The notes: generated by a model from the letters alone, not told the origin. Counted from the stretch's first letter, positions 45,549 to 54,113 are shown. The stretch is 64,000 nucleotides of DNA from Kribbella jejuensis (GCF_006715085.1 NZ_VFMM01000001.1:1550001-1614000); one strand, 5' to 3'. Numbers and translations are program-made.

Positions 45549-46751
45549 TCACTCGGCAGGAGTTGGCCGGACGCGGCGGCGAGGGCGTGGCGGCGGATCG
45601 GAGTCGAGGTCGTTGCCGGCCAGGTGGTTGACGATGGCATTGAGGACCGCGGCGGTGGGCACGGCCACCAAGGCGCCGACGATCCCGGCGATGACCACCC
45701 CGGCGGCGATCGCGAGGATGACCGCGAGCGGGTGGACGCTGACGGCCCGGCCCATCAGGAACGGCTGCAGGACGTGGGCTTCGAGTTGCTGGACGCCGAT
45801 CACGACCGCGAGCATCACGATCGCGATGATGGGGCCCTTGGCAACGAGTGCGACGAGGACCGCGACGATGCCGCTGACCAGTGCGCCGACCACCGGGATG
45901 AACGCGCCGACGAACACCAGGATGCCGATCGCGCTGACCAGTGGCAGCCCGAGGATCGCGGCGCCGAGCGAGATCCCGATCGCGTCGACCGCGGCGACGA
46001 TGACAGTGGCTCGGACGAACGCGGTCAGCGACACCCACGCCCGGCGGCCGGACGAGTCGGCCTTCTCCCGGGCGCGCCGCGGGAACAGCCGCACCAGCCA
46101 TGACCAGATCTGCTCGCCCTGGTAGAGGAAGAAGAACAGGCAGAACAGCGAGATGAACAGCCCGGCCAACAAATGGGTTGCCGTCGTACCGACGGCCGCG
46201 GCCTGCTGACCGAGCGCACCGCCGGACGTGAGCTGCTTCTGGGCCTGTTTGTACAGGTTGGTGATGTCCGCGTCGGTCAGGCCGAAGTTGATCCGGGCCA
46301 GCTCGCGCAGCTTCTGCACACCTTCGCCGACCTGTTTGGAGAGGTCCTCGAACTGTCCCGCGATCTGCGCGCCGACCAACGTCAGCAGACCCGCGACCAC
46401 CACGAGTGTCGCGATCACCGTGATGCCCGCAGCGGGACCGCGCGGCACGCGCAGCCGCTGCAGGCCGTTCGTGATCGGTACGAGCAGAGCGGTGAGCAGT
46501 GCGCCGACTGTCACCGGTACGAAGACCTCCGACAGGTAGCGCAGCACGTACCCGATGACGCCGACCGCCGCCACGATCACCAGGAACCGCCACGCCCACG
46601 CACTGGCGATCTCCATCGCCGGCGTGACGCCGTGGTCGACCCTGGCCGGCCCTGGCGCTACCGCGGACGGACTGACCTCGTCCATTACCTCAGTGTCCGC
46701 GACCGGGCTCTCCTCGGTCTCGGTGCTTTCGTCCCGCCCCGCATTGCTCAT
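45549..46751 (-). CDS. AI-2E transporter family protein
   Basis: 400-aa permease of the AI-2E/PerM/YdiK family with about eight helices. The acidic N-terminal ~40 residues are cytosolic and the Pro/Arg-rich C-terminus is disordered. The characteristic GAFIPVVGALVSGIVAVLVAL (in part: FIPVVGALVSGIVAV) and QQLEAHVLQPFLMGRAVSVHPL (in part: QQLEAHVLQPFLMG) motifs are present. The family includes Na+/H+ antiporters and AI-2 exporters, but most members are uncharacterised. It lies between two DRPLD modules, on the opposite strand. Confidence 0.9.
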   Translation of the reverse strand: MSNAGRDESTETEESPVADTEVMDEVSPSAVAPGPARVDHGVTPAMEIASAWAWRFLVIVAAVGVIGYVLRYLSEVFVPVTVGALLTALLVPITNGLQRLRVPRGPAAGITVIATLVVVAGLLTLVGAQIAGQFEDLSKQVGEGVQKLRELARINFGLTDADITNLYKQAQKQLTSGGALGQQAAAVGTTATHLLAGLFISLFCLFFFLYQGEQIWSWLVRLFPRRAREKADSSGRRAWVSLTAFVRATVIVAAVDAIGISLGAAILGLPLVSAIGILVFVGAFIPVVGALVSGIVAVLVALVAKGPIIAIVMLAVVIGVQQLEAHVLQPFLMGRAVSVHPLAVILAIAAGVVIAGIVGALVAVPTAAVLNAIVNHLAGNDLDSDPPPRPRRRVRPTPAE

Positions 46752-46774
46752 CCGACCTCCCTGGGGTCATGAGC

Positions 46775-48142
46775 CTAGTGCCCACGCAGGGCTGATCCAT
46801 GAATATGCGAGGCCAGGCCTTCGGCTGCCTTCGGGGCGTCGTCGGCGAGCAGGCCGACTGCTGCCAGTACGTAGTCCGTGTCGACGCACACCTCGGCACG
46901 TTGCGGTACCAGCCAGCCTTCCTCCTGCGCGTTCGTGCCGATCGCGCCGAGGATCCGGGCCGCCACCTCGGGCGGGTTGTGCCGCAGTACTCCCCCGGAT
47001 CCGACCAGCAGATCGACCTCGCGCAGATCCTTGCCGGAGCGCTCGATCACCCGTCCGCCAGGCCCGAACACGATCCGCTGCCGTCCCGCATGCCTGCGCA
47101 GAGCGACGGTTGCCGCGACAGTCGCGAGCGTCTCGTCGTACCGCCGCTCCTGGTCGCTGTCCGGCAGGTACGACGGGTCCGCGTGGCGCCGTTCCGCGGC
47201 CGTCCGCAGGTGCGGGTCATCGGCGAGCCCGGCCTCGACGCCCGCGGCCACCACGGGTACGGCACTCCACCGCATCCCGAGATCGCCTTCGACGGTACGG
47301 GTGACGGGATGTGTCGCGACCACCTCGCGGCCGAGGCTCGCGTCCTCCGGGTCGAGCTCGATCACCGAGTGCACGTCGGTCGTCGCACCGCCGATGTCCA
47401 CGACCGCGACGTCCCCGTGCAGCCCGGCCAGCACCTCGACACCCCGCAGCACGACATCCGGCGTCGCGGCGCGCACCATCCGCGCAAACGCCGGGTCCCG
47501 CGACAGGTTCTTCCCGCCGATCACGTGCCGGAGGAACATCTCCCGGATCGCGGCCCGCGCACTGTCCGGCGCGAACACCCCGATCTCCGGTACGACGTTG
47601 TCCGCGAGCACATGCGGTACGTCGGCCGCGGTCAACGTCGACGCGATCTCGTCCTGCGCGTCGATGTTGCCCGCGACAACGACCGGCTTCCGCCACTCGT
47701 ACTTCGCCAGTGTCGTCGCGGCCTGCACCAGGACCTTCGCGTTGCCACCGTCCGTACCGCCGAGCAACAGCACGACATCCGGTCTGTCCTTGCGCAGCTC
47801 CTTCTGCGTGGTCGCCGTCAGCCCACCGCTGACCACCGCGACCACGCGACCACCACTGGACAACGCAACCCGCTTACCCGCCTCCGCGGTAACAAGCTCT
47901 TCGTTGCCCACGACACCAATCCGCAACCCCCCACCAGCACTGGAACAAGCCAGCACCTCGGCGTTCGGCACGCCCCGGTCCGCCGCTGCCAGTACAGCGC
48001 GACACGCGTGCCAGCCGTCCATGACATCGGTGTCGATCGTCGTACGGTGCTCGGCCCGGGCAACCAACTCCCCCGACCCCAGATCGACCGCAACCGCCTT
48101 GGTAAACGTCGACCCGAAGTCCACCGCCACCACCAGACTCAC
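46775..48142 (-). CDS. GlmL/MutL-family ATPase (glutamate mutase chaperone type)
   Basis: 455 aa from GTG 48142 behind GGGGGAG. The actin-like ATPase fold has VVAVDFGSTFTKAVAVD (phosphate 1, in part: DFGSTFTK), VALSSGGRVVAVVSGGLT, LLLGGTDGGN and AVVDIGGATTDVHSV. This family (MutL/GlmL) usually sits with the glutamate mutase genes glmE and glmS and is thought to assist that B12 enzyme. Neither lies in this window, so it is an orphan here. An 87-bp tandem duplication lies upstream. Confidence 0.85.
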   Translation of the reverse strand: MSLVVAVDFGSTFTKAVAVDLGSGELVARAEHRTTIDTDVMDGWHACRAVLAAADRGVPNAEVLACSSAGGGLRIGVVGNEELVTAEAGKRVALSSGGRVVAVVSGGLTATTQKELRKDRPDVVLLLGGTDGGNAKVLVQAATTLAKYEWRKPVVVAGNIDAQDEIASTLTAADVPHVLADNVVPEIGVFAPDSARAAIREMFLRHVIGGKNLSRDPAFARMVRAATPDVVLRGVEVLAGLHGDVAVVDIGGATTDVHSVIELDPEDASLGREVVATHPVTRTVEGDLGMRWSAVPVVAAGVEAGLADDPHLRTAAERRHADPSYLPDSDQERRYDETLATVAATVALRRHAGRQRIVFGPGGRVIERSGKDLREVDLLVGSGGVLRHNPPEVAARILGAIGTNAQEEGWLVPQRAEVCVDTDYVLAAVGLLADDAPKAAEGLASHIHGSALRGH

Positions 48143-48150
48143 CGCACTCC

Positions 48151-48325
48151 CCCTTCCCACGACGTCATCCGCCCCATCCAACCCACCTCGCCGCCCACCC
48201 CGACCACATCGCCGCTCCCGACCAACACCGCCGCGCGCCCTTCCCACGACGTCATCCGCCCCACCCAACCCCACCTCGCCGCCCGTCCCGACCACATCGC
48301 CGCTCCCGACCACACCGCCGCGCGC
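48151..48325. repeat. 87-bp tandem duplication upstream of the glmL-like gene
   Basis: The segment starting CCCTTCCCACGACGTCATCC occurs at 48151 and again at 48238 (period 87), with a few differences (CCCATCCAACC vs CCCACCCAACC). Plus strand C-rich. The first copy contains the G-rich ribosome site of the glmL-like gene, so the second looks like a duplicated leader. Confidence 0.8.
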
Positions 48326-48362
48326 CCGCCAACCCATCCGCCGCTGCCGGCGCTCACAAAAC

Positions 48363-48397
48363 CCGCCCGCCGACCCGCGCAGCGGGTCGGCGGGCGG
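48363..48397 (-). terminator. Strong hairpin after metB
   Basis: CCGCCCGCCGACCCGC (48363-48378) and its perfect 16-base complement (48382-48397) enclose a 3-base loop. It ends the metB transcript on the minus strand. Confidence 0.85.
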
Positions 48398-48410
48398 TTG
48401 AGAGGTGGTG

Positions 48411-49565
48411 TCAGCCGAGGGCGCGTTCCAGGTCTTGGAGCAGGTCGTCGACGGTTTCGATGCCTACGCTGAGCCGGATCAGGTCCGCGGGCACCTCCAG
48501 CGGCGTACCGGCGACCGAGGCGTGGGTCATCTTGCCGGGGTGCTCGATCAGCGACTCGACGCCGCCGAGGGACTCGCCCAGCGTGAAGACCTCGGCCTTG
48601 TTGCAGATGTCCAGCGCCTGCGCCTCGCCGCCGGCGACCCGGAAGCTGACGATCCCGCCGAACCGCTTCATCTGCTTCGCCGCGGTCTCGTGGCCCGGAT
48701 GCCCGTCGATCCCCGGGTACAGCACCTGGCTGACCGACTTGTGCCGCTGCAGGAACTCGACCACCTTCTCGGCGTTGTCGCTGTGCCGGTCCATCCGGAC
48801 GCCGAGCGTCTTGATGCCGCGCAGCACCAGCCACGAGTCGAACGGCCCGGCGACCGCGCCGATCGCGTTCTGGTGGAAGGCGATCTTCTCCGCCAGCTCC
48901 GCGTCCCGCACCACCAGCGCACCGCCGACCACGTCGGAGTGCCCGCCCATGTACTTCGTCGTCGAGTGCACGACCACGTCCGCGCCGAGCTCGAGCGGCT
49001 GCTGCAGGTACGCCGAGGCGAACGTGTTGTCGACCACGAGCAGGGCCCCGGCGTCGTGCGCGATCTGCGCGACGATCGCGATATCGGCGACGTTCAGCAG
49101 CGGGTTGGTCGGCGTCTCCAGCCAGACCACCTTGGTCTTGCCCGGCTGGATCGCGGCCCGGATCGCCTCCGGGTGGGTGACCGCGGCCGGGGTCATCTCG
49201 ACGCCCCAGTTGCTCAGCACCCGGGAGAACAGCCGGAACGTACCGCCGTACGCGTCGTCGGGGAACACCACGTGGTCGCCAGGCGCGCACACCGACCGGA
49301 TCAGCGTGTCCTCGGCGGCCAGGCCGCTGGCGAACGCGAAGCCGCGGTTACCCGCCTCGATCGCGGCGAGACACTCCTCCAGCGCCGTCCGGGTCGGGTT
49401 CGCCGACCGGGAGTACTCGTAGCCGTTGCGCAGCCCGCCGACGCCGTCCTGCTTGTAGGTGCTGGTCGCGTAGATCGGCGGCACCACCGCACCGGTCGTC
49501 GGGTCGGGCTCGTTCCCGGCGTGGATGGCAAGTGTCTCGAAACCGTACTGGCGTTCCTTGTTCAC
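48411..49565 (-). CDS. metB: Cystathionine gamma-synthase-type PLP enzyme
   Basis: 384 aa from GTG 49565. Transsulfuration PLP enzyme; forms cystathionine from an O-acylhomoserine and cysteine. Motifs: SRSANPTRTALEECLAAIE, GDHVVFPDDAYGGT, the WLETPTNPLL acid region, and the PLP lysine in HSTTKYMGGHSD. The start NKERQYGFETLAIHAG and SLGGVESLIEHP near the C-terminus fit MetB; cystathionine gamma-lyase (MetC/CTH) is the near alternative and cannot be excluded by sequence alone. A 16-bp hairpin terminator follows. Divergent from the third DRPLD gene. Confidence 0.92.
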   Translation of the reverse strand: MNKERQYGFETLAIHAGNEPDPTTGAVVPPIYATSTYKQDGVGGLRNGYEYSRSANPTRTALEECLAAIEAGNRGFAFASGLAAEDTLIRSVCAPGDHVVFPDDAYGGTFRLFSRVLSNWGVEMTPAAVTHPEAIRAAIQPGKTKVVWLETPTNPLLNVADIAIVAQIAHDAGALLVVDNTFASAYLQQPLELGADVVVHSTTKYMGGHSDVVGGALVVRDAELAEKIAFHQNAIGAVAGPFDSWLVLRGIKTLGVRMDRHSDNAEKVVEFLQRHKSVSQVLYPGIDGHPGHETAAKQMKRFGGIVSFRVAGGEAQALDICNKAEVFTLGESLGGVESLIEHPGKMTHASVAGTPLEVPADLIRLSVGIETVDDLLQDLERALG

Positions 49566-49744
49566 CGGACCAGCGTACGGCCTGGTCTGCTGGAGCCACG
49601 CACGCCGTCCACACCCCGGTGACGCAGCGGAACCGGGTTGTCCACAGCTGCGTCGATTCAGGTGGCGGGTGACCCGAGCCAGCACCTAAGTTTGCGCAGA
49701 GACGATTTCCGCCAGTGACCGGGCAGGAAGGACGACAAGGCCGG

Positions 49745-50326
49745 ATGAAGACGCAGGACAGGCCGCTCGACCAGGACGACCTGGCGATGGCGGACCTCGC
49801 CGAGATTCCGGACTGGACCGCGCTCGCGGGTCCGGACGGCGACGAGTCCGGCCCGGAGGTCGTGCGCGCGCTGGTGTACCGGGTGATGGGTCAGACCAGC
49901 TGGCAGCCCTGGCCGCTGCAGCCGGGCGAGATCATCGACGCGGAGATGGTCTCCTGGGGCTTCACCACCCGGCGGGGTACGACGATGATCGTCTTCGACG
50001 GGCTGGCCTTCCCGGACTGCCCGGACAGCGGCTGGTCGGCGTACGACATCGGCCCGGACGACATCGCCGCCGCCGAGGCGGGGCTGGACGCGCACTGGCC
50101 GGACCACCTGGCGCTCGCGACCCGGCACTGGGGAGAGCCCGACTACGTCGGTGACGACAGCCTCCCGGACTTCGTGGACGGCTGGGAGGTCGGCGCCGGC
50201 GCCGGACGGCGTCATCTCGCGGTCTGGCTGCGCGAGGGCGCGGAGTTCCATCTGTACAGCACCAAGCCCAGCAAGGACCCGCTGACGACGGCTGTCGGGG
50301 TCAACTACGCGGTCTACATCGACTAG
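49745..50326 (+). CDS. DRPLD-family unknown protein, copy 3
   Basis: 193 aa, starting MKTQDRPLDQDDLAMADLAE and ending GVNYAVYID. It shares with copy 2 the block SWGFTTRRGTTMIVFDGLAF and SGWSAYDIGPDD-AAAEAGLDAHWP, and with copy 1 GAGAGRRHLAVWLREGAEFHLYS. Acidic, soluble, no signal peptide. It is followed after 8 bases by its large partner gene; the junction GACTAGGAGAC is the same as after copy 2, with the ribosome site overlapping the stop codon. Function not recognised. Confidence 0.78.
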   Translation: MKTQDRPLDQDDLAMADLAEIPDWTALAGPDGDESGPEVVRALVYRVMGQTSWQPWPLQPGEIIDAEMVSWGFTTRRGTTMIVFDGLAFPDCPDSGWSAYDIGPDDIAAAEAGLDAHWPDHLALATRHWGEPDYVGDDSLPDFVDGWEVGAGAGRRHLAVWLREGAEFHLYSTKPSKDPLTTAVGVNYAVYID

Positions 50327-50334
50327 GAGACCCG

Positions 50335-52341
50335 ATGAGTGACACGACGCCACAGCCGTTGAGCCGCCGCGACCAGCGCCGCGCCGAGCGTGCTGCTCGC
50401 GGCGCTCAGAGGGCCGCGCGCAAAGAGACCCGGAACGCTGTCCGAACGGGCCGCAAGCAACTGAAGGCGGCCTACTCGATCGCCGCGTCTCACCGACGCC
50501 GCATCGACCCGAACATTCGCGCGCAGATCGGTCACGCGAACATGACCGCCGCGGACCTGCAGGTGCTGGCGGCCGCGAGTGTCGACGCACGCTTCGATCC
50601 GGGTCAATACGGTCAGCACGCGCGCGGACTGGTCCAGAACGTCCAGACCAGGGTGGCTCGGCGGGGGCCTGCGCCGCGGGGATCCCTCGCCGCTCGGGCC
50701 AATCCGATGTCGCGCTGGAACAAGGATCGGCGCGCCGGGACGAAGGCGCTGAAGCAGGCGTTCACCCAGGCGGCGCGAGACGCGAAGAAGATGGACGCGG
50801 GCGTACTGGCCGCCATCGGACGCTCGCCGATGAACAGCCTCCAGCTCGCCGCGCTGGCATCGGGCCGGGTCGCCGGCGTCTTCCAGCAGCCGGGCCAAGG
50901 CCAGCAACGTCAGGGCCAGCAAGGTCAGGGCCCGCAAGGTCAGGGTCAGCAGCAGGGCGCCGGACGGGTGCAGCAGCCGCAAGGGCAGGCGCAAATGCTC
51001 CAGCCCCAGAACGCCACCCGGCAAGCTCCGGCGCCACAGCAGGTGAACCCGCAGATCGAGGCGCTCCAGGCACAGGTCATCGCACTGCAACAGCAGATCA
51101 TCCAGATGCAGACGCGAGAGATCTCCCTTATGGAGCAGACCCTCCGCCTGCAAACCCCCATGCAGCAAACCCTGCAGTCGCAGGCACAGGTTGTGCAGCA
51201 GGCCGGCGAGCAGACCCCGCAGACGCAGACGCCCCAACCCGACCAGACCCGCCAGCAAGCCCCCGCCCTGGACGACAACGTCCGCCTCGACAACCCCATC
51301 ATCCCCGACCAAAACCCACCCGCCCAGCAGCCAGGCACCAACGACCCCACCCGCACCGAACAAACCCCCGGCGCAACCGAACCCGCCCAGCCCACCCTTG
51401 CCGAACCCAACCAGCCCACCGTCGGCGAGGCGCAGACCGGCCAGCCCGCAGTAGGCGAAGCCGCCACCAGTCAGCCCGCAGTCGCCGAACCCGGCCAGCC
51501 CACAGTCGGCCAGGCGGAGACCGGCCAGCCCGCGGTCGGCGAAGCCGAGACTGGCCAGCCCGCAGTGGACGAACCCGGCCAGCCCACGGTCGGCGAGGCA
51601 GAGACCGGCCAGCCCGCAGTGGGCGAAGCCGCGATCGGTCAGCCCGCAGTCGGCGAAGCCGTGACCGGTGAGGCGGTAGTCGGCGGGAATGAGCCGCAGC
51701 CGGTGTCGACCAGGGCGCAGGAGTGGGCTGCTTCGGCGCGGGGCGAGAACGAGTTCAACGGCGAAGCGCCCGAAGCAGGCCAACCAAGAGCCACCACCGC
51801 GGAGCCGGCAGCCCAGACCGCAGAACCAGCCGTCACCACCGAAGCACCCGACGCCGCCCAGCCCACCCAAACCCAACAGCCAGAGGTCGCCGGCCAGCAA
51901 CCACCAACACCCGGCCAGCCCGCAGTCGCCGGACAGCAACCGGCAGCTCCCGGCCAGCCGACCGTCGGCGGACAGCAGCCCCAGGTCAGCGGCCAGCAGC
52001 CCCAGGTCAGCGGCCAGCAGCCGCAGGTTGCCGGACAGCGGCCTCAGGTCAGCGGACAGCAGCCCCAGGTCGGCGGGCAGCAGGCTCCTGCGGGTGGGCG
52101 GCAGGAAGGGGGCCGGCGGCTGCCGGTGCCTGCTGCGACTGCTGGTGCTGCCGGGGCGAAGTCATCGGCGGATCTGGATACGAAGTTCGCTCAAGACATC
52201 GCGTTGGGTGGCCAGTCACCGCTCAACAGCGTGTCGACGCAGCGGGCGGAAGGCGCGGTGGAAGCCGGCACGGACAAGTCCACGACTGGAAAACACACCG
52301 GCCAGGCGACGCGGACAACCGACACCCCGTCGAAGGGCTAA
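50335..52341 (+). CDS. Large repetitive partner protein of copy 3, 668 aa
   Basis: Basic N-terminal ~180 residues contain an internal duplication (41-91 and 137-188; shared pattern K-LK-A---AA-----D--I-A-IG---M---L--LA). A Gln-rich stretch (~184-290, QGQQ and QIEALQAQVIALQQQ) may form a coil. Repeats of GQPAVGEA/GQPTVGEAE follow (~355-460, DNA ~51400-51680), then GQQPQVSG octads (~540-600, DNA ~51885-52095), and a short tail. No signal peptide or membrane segment. It looks like a scaffold or surface-type repeat protein, but no family is recognised. Confidence 0.65.
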   Translation: MSDTTPQPLSRRDQRRAERAARGAQRAARKETRNAVRTGRKQLKAAYSIAASHRRRIDPNIRAQIGHANMTAADLQVLAAASVDARFDPGQYGQHARGLVQNVQTRVARRGPAPRGSLAARANPMSRWNKDRRAGTKALKQAFTQAARDAKKMDAGVLAAIGRSPMNSLQLAALASGRVAGVFQQPGQGQQRQGQQGQGPQGQGQQQGAGRVQQPQGQAQMLQPQNATRQAPAPQQVNPQIEALQAQVIALQQQIIQMQTREISLMEQTLRLQTPMQQTLQSQAQVVQQAGEQTPQTQTPQPDQTRQQAPALDDNVRLDNPIIPDQNPPAQQPGTNDPTRTEQTPGATEPAQPTLAEPNQPTVGEAQTGQPAVGEAATSQPAVAEPGQPTVGQAETGQPAVGEAETGQPAVDEPGQPTVGEAETGQPAVGEAAIGQPAVGEAVTGEAVVGGNEPQPVSTRAQEWAASARGENEFNGEAPEAGQPRATTAEPAAQTAEPAVTTEAPDAAQPTQTQQPEVAGQQPPTPGQPAVAGQQPAAPGQPTVGGQQPQVSGQQPQVSGQQPQVAGQRPQVSGQQPQVGGQQAPAGGRQEGGRRLPVPAATAGAAGAKSSADLDTKFAQDIALGGQSPLNSVSTQRAEGAVEAGTDKSTTGKHTGQATRTTDTPSKG

Positions 52342-53038
52342 CACCGCCCCAGCACCGCCTGTCAAGCCCCGCACCACCGCACCACCAGGTGACCTCCGCA
52401 GCACCGCACCCACCGCGAGCCGACCGCCCGCACCACCGCCGTACCGCACACCGCCGTACCGCACACCGCCGTACCGCACCACCGCCGTACCCCACCACCG
52501 CCGTACCGCACCCACCGCGAGCCGACCGCCCGCATCACCGCCGTACCGCACACCGCCGTACCGCACACCGCCGTACCGCACACCGCCGTACCGCACACCG
52601 CCGTACCGCACACCGCCGTACCGCACACCGCCGTACCGCACACCGCCGTACCGCACACCGCCGTACCGCACACCGCCGTACCGCACACCGCCGTACCGCA
52701 CACCGCCGTACCGCACACCGCCGTACCGCACACCGCCGTACCGCACACCGCCGTACCGCACACCGCGGTACCCCACCACCGCGGTACCCCACCACCGCCG
52801 TACCCCACCACCGCCGTACCCCACCACCGCCGTACCCCACCACCGCCGTACCCCACCACCGCCGTACCCCACCACCGCCGTACCGCACCCACCGCGAGCC
52901 GACCGCCCGCACCACCGCCGTACCGCACACCGCAGCACGCGCACCCACCGCGAGCCGACCGCCCGCACTCCGCAGTACCGCACCAACTGAACACGGATGC
53001 ACGGAGAGCGCCGGCCGGGGAGGGTGGCGTTCTGGGTT
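52342..53038. other. Non-coding gap holding the 15-bp repeat array
   Basis: ORFs are open in all frames on both strands simply because the 15-base unit contains no stop. None has a credible start, composition or partner, so no gene is called. The array is listed separately. Confidence 0.6.
52386..52990. repeat. 15-bp tandem repeat array with variant blocks
   Basis: Fifteen perfect copies of CCGTACCGCACACCG run from 52541 to 52765. They are flanked by variants (CCGTACCCCACCACC at 52766-52880, two starting CGGTACC) and by three to four copies of a spacer containing CACCCACCGCGAGCCGACCGCCCGCA (given in part: CACCGCGAGCCGACCGCC), at about 52410, 52510, 52885 and 52945. Every 15-mer carries GTAC. 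Plus strand is C/A-rich; minus strand G/T-rich with frequent GG steps. No interspersed unique spacers, so it is not a CRISPR array. Confidence 0.9.
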
Positions 53039-53353
53039 TTAGAAGTCGATGAGGTGTAGGACGGTTTCTACTGGGGTGCCTTCGGTGAGGTTTTCGGCGT
53101 GGCGGATCTGTTTTTTGAGGGGGAGGATGTACGTGCCGTCCTTGGTCGGGAAGACCGAGGTTTGCCAGCTGCTCCCGCCGACCGCCACCGCGACTCGGAC
53201 CGAGCCGAAGCCTCGGCGCCGGCCCTCGGTCAGGTCGGTGATTTCGTCGCTGATGTCCTCCGGCACCGTCACGAAGTACCACGAGCCCTCGCCCGGCCAC
53301 AGCCACAGCGGTGCCGTGAACTCGTACCCACTCACTCGGCCGTCGTCACGCAT
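53039..53353 (-). CDS. DUF1905 domain protein
   Basis: 104-aa single-domain beta protein: YEFTAPLWLWPGEGSWYFVTVP at the N-terminus and the conserved GFGSVRVAVAVGGSSWQTSVFP (in part: FGSVRVAVAVGGSSWQTS) and GTYILPLKKQIRHAEN segments that define DUF1905. Ends VLHLIDF. Likely ligand binding; function unknown. Its gene lies just beyond the repeat array, on the opposite strand, with its own start at GTG/ATG 53353. Confidence 0.85.
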   Translation of the reverse strand: MRDDGRVSGYEFTAPLWLWPGEGSWYFVTVPEDISDEITDLTEGRRRGFGSVRVAVAVGGSSWQTSVFPTKDGTYILPLKKQIRHAENLTEGTPVETVLHLIDF

Positions 53354-53390
53354 GGGAGCAGTCTGACCGACCCCACCGACACAACCCCAG

Positions 53391-54050
53391 CTACTCCTGC
53401 TTCAACCGCACCGTGAAGATCGGGAGCAGGACGTGTACCAACGGCCCGATCGACAGCGCGTAGACGACAGTGCCGACCCCGATCGACCCGCCCATCAGGA
53501 ACCCGGTCGCGAGGACGGTCAGCTCGAGTGACGTACGGACCAGCCGGACACTCAGCCCGGTACGCCGTACCAACCCCGTCATCAGCCCGTCGCGCGGCCC
53601 CGGCCCGAACTGCGCGCCAATGTACAGCGCGCCGGCCAGCGCATTGAGTACGACGCCCGACAGCATGAACACGATCCGCAGCCACAGTGCGTGTGGGCGA
53701 TCGACCGTCGCCAGTGTCAGGTCCGTGACCAGCCCGATGACGATCGCGTTGCTGATAGTGCCGAGCCCGGGCCACTGACGCAGCGGGATCCACGCGAGCA
53801 GTACGACGAAGCTGACCGCGATCACCACGGTCCCGAAGCTCAGCGAGACGTGCTTCGTGATGCCCGAGTGGAACACGTCCCACGGATCGAGCCCGAGATT
53901 GCCCTGAATCATCAGGCCCATCGACGCGCCGTACAGCGACAGGCCCGCGTACAGCTGGACGAGCCGGCGCGGCAGGTGGCCTGCTTTCAGCTGCTGGATC
54001 GGGTTGATCGGAGCGAGTTGGCGCGGCGGGGCAGCGGAGGTGGCGGTCAC
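53391..54050 (-). CDS. YczE/YyaS family membrane protein
   Basis: 219 aa from GTG 54050, five predicted membrane helices, with GLSLYGASMGLMIQGNLGLDPWDVFHSG (in part: NLGLDPWDVFHSG) and IGAQFGPGPRDGLMTGL, which are YczE hallmarks. It is divergent from a MocR-type regulator gene. In other bacteria a MocR subfamily (YczR) controls yczE (family knowledge), so this is its most likely target. Transport substrate unknown, possibly an amino-acid or vitamin B6 related compound. Confidence 0.87.
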   Translation of the reverse strand: MTATSAAPPRQLAPINPIQQLKAGHLPRRLVQLYAGLSLYGASMGLMIQGNLGLDPWDVFHSGITKHVSLSFGTVVIAVSFVVLLAWIPLRQWPGLGTISNAIVIGLVTDLTLATVDRPHALWLRIVFMLSGVVLNALAGALYIGAQFGPGPRDGLMTGLVRRTGLSVRLVRTSLELTVLATGFLMGGSIGVGTVVYALSIGPLVHVLLPIFTVRLKQE

Positions 54051-54054
54051 GTAC

Positions 54055-54108
54055 TCCAGTGTCCGGACCAAGTGGCCTGGTATTCGATAGCCAATTACGG
54101 GATAGTGG
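54055..54108. promoter_or_regulatory. MocR operator region candidate
   Basis: Contains GTCCGGAC (54061-54068 palindrome region), two AGTGG elements (54071 and 54104 region) and TGGC...GCCA around TATTCGATA, in a 63-base gap between the divergent genes. Direct-repeat half-sites fit MocR regulators, but the exact site is unproven. Confidence 0.4.
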
Positions 54109-54113
54109 ACTGC

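Noticed and set aside
42723..52341. Type VII secretion or polymorphic toxin locus.
   Set aside because: No WXG100 motif, no ESX ATPase, no signal peptide and no recognisable toxin domain in the modules.
52386..52990. CRISPR-like array.
   Set aside because: Units are contiguous with no unique spacers, and no cas genes are in the window.
52216..53306. Several long ORFs over the 15-bp array on both strands (PYRTP, VRYGG and VRRCA-type products).
   Set aside because: The 15-base unit has no stop in any frame, so every frame is open. No ribosome site, domain or plausible start supports any of them.
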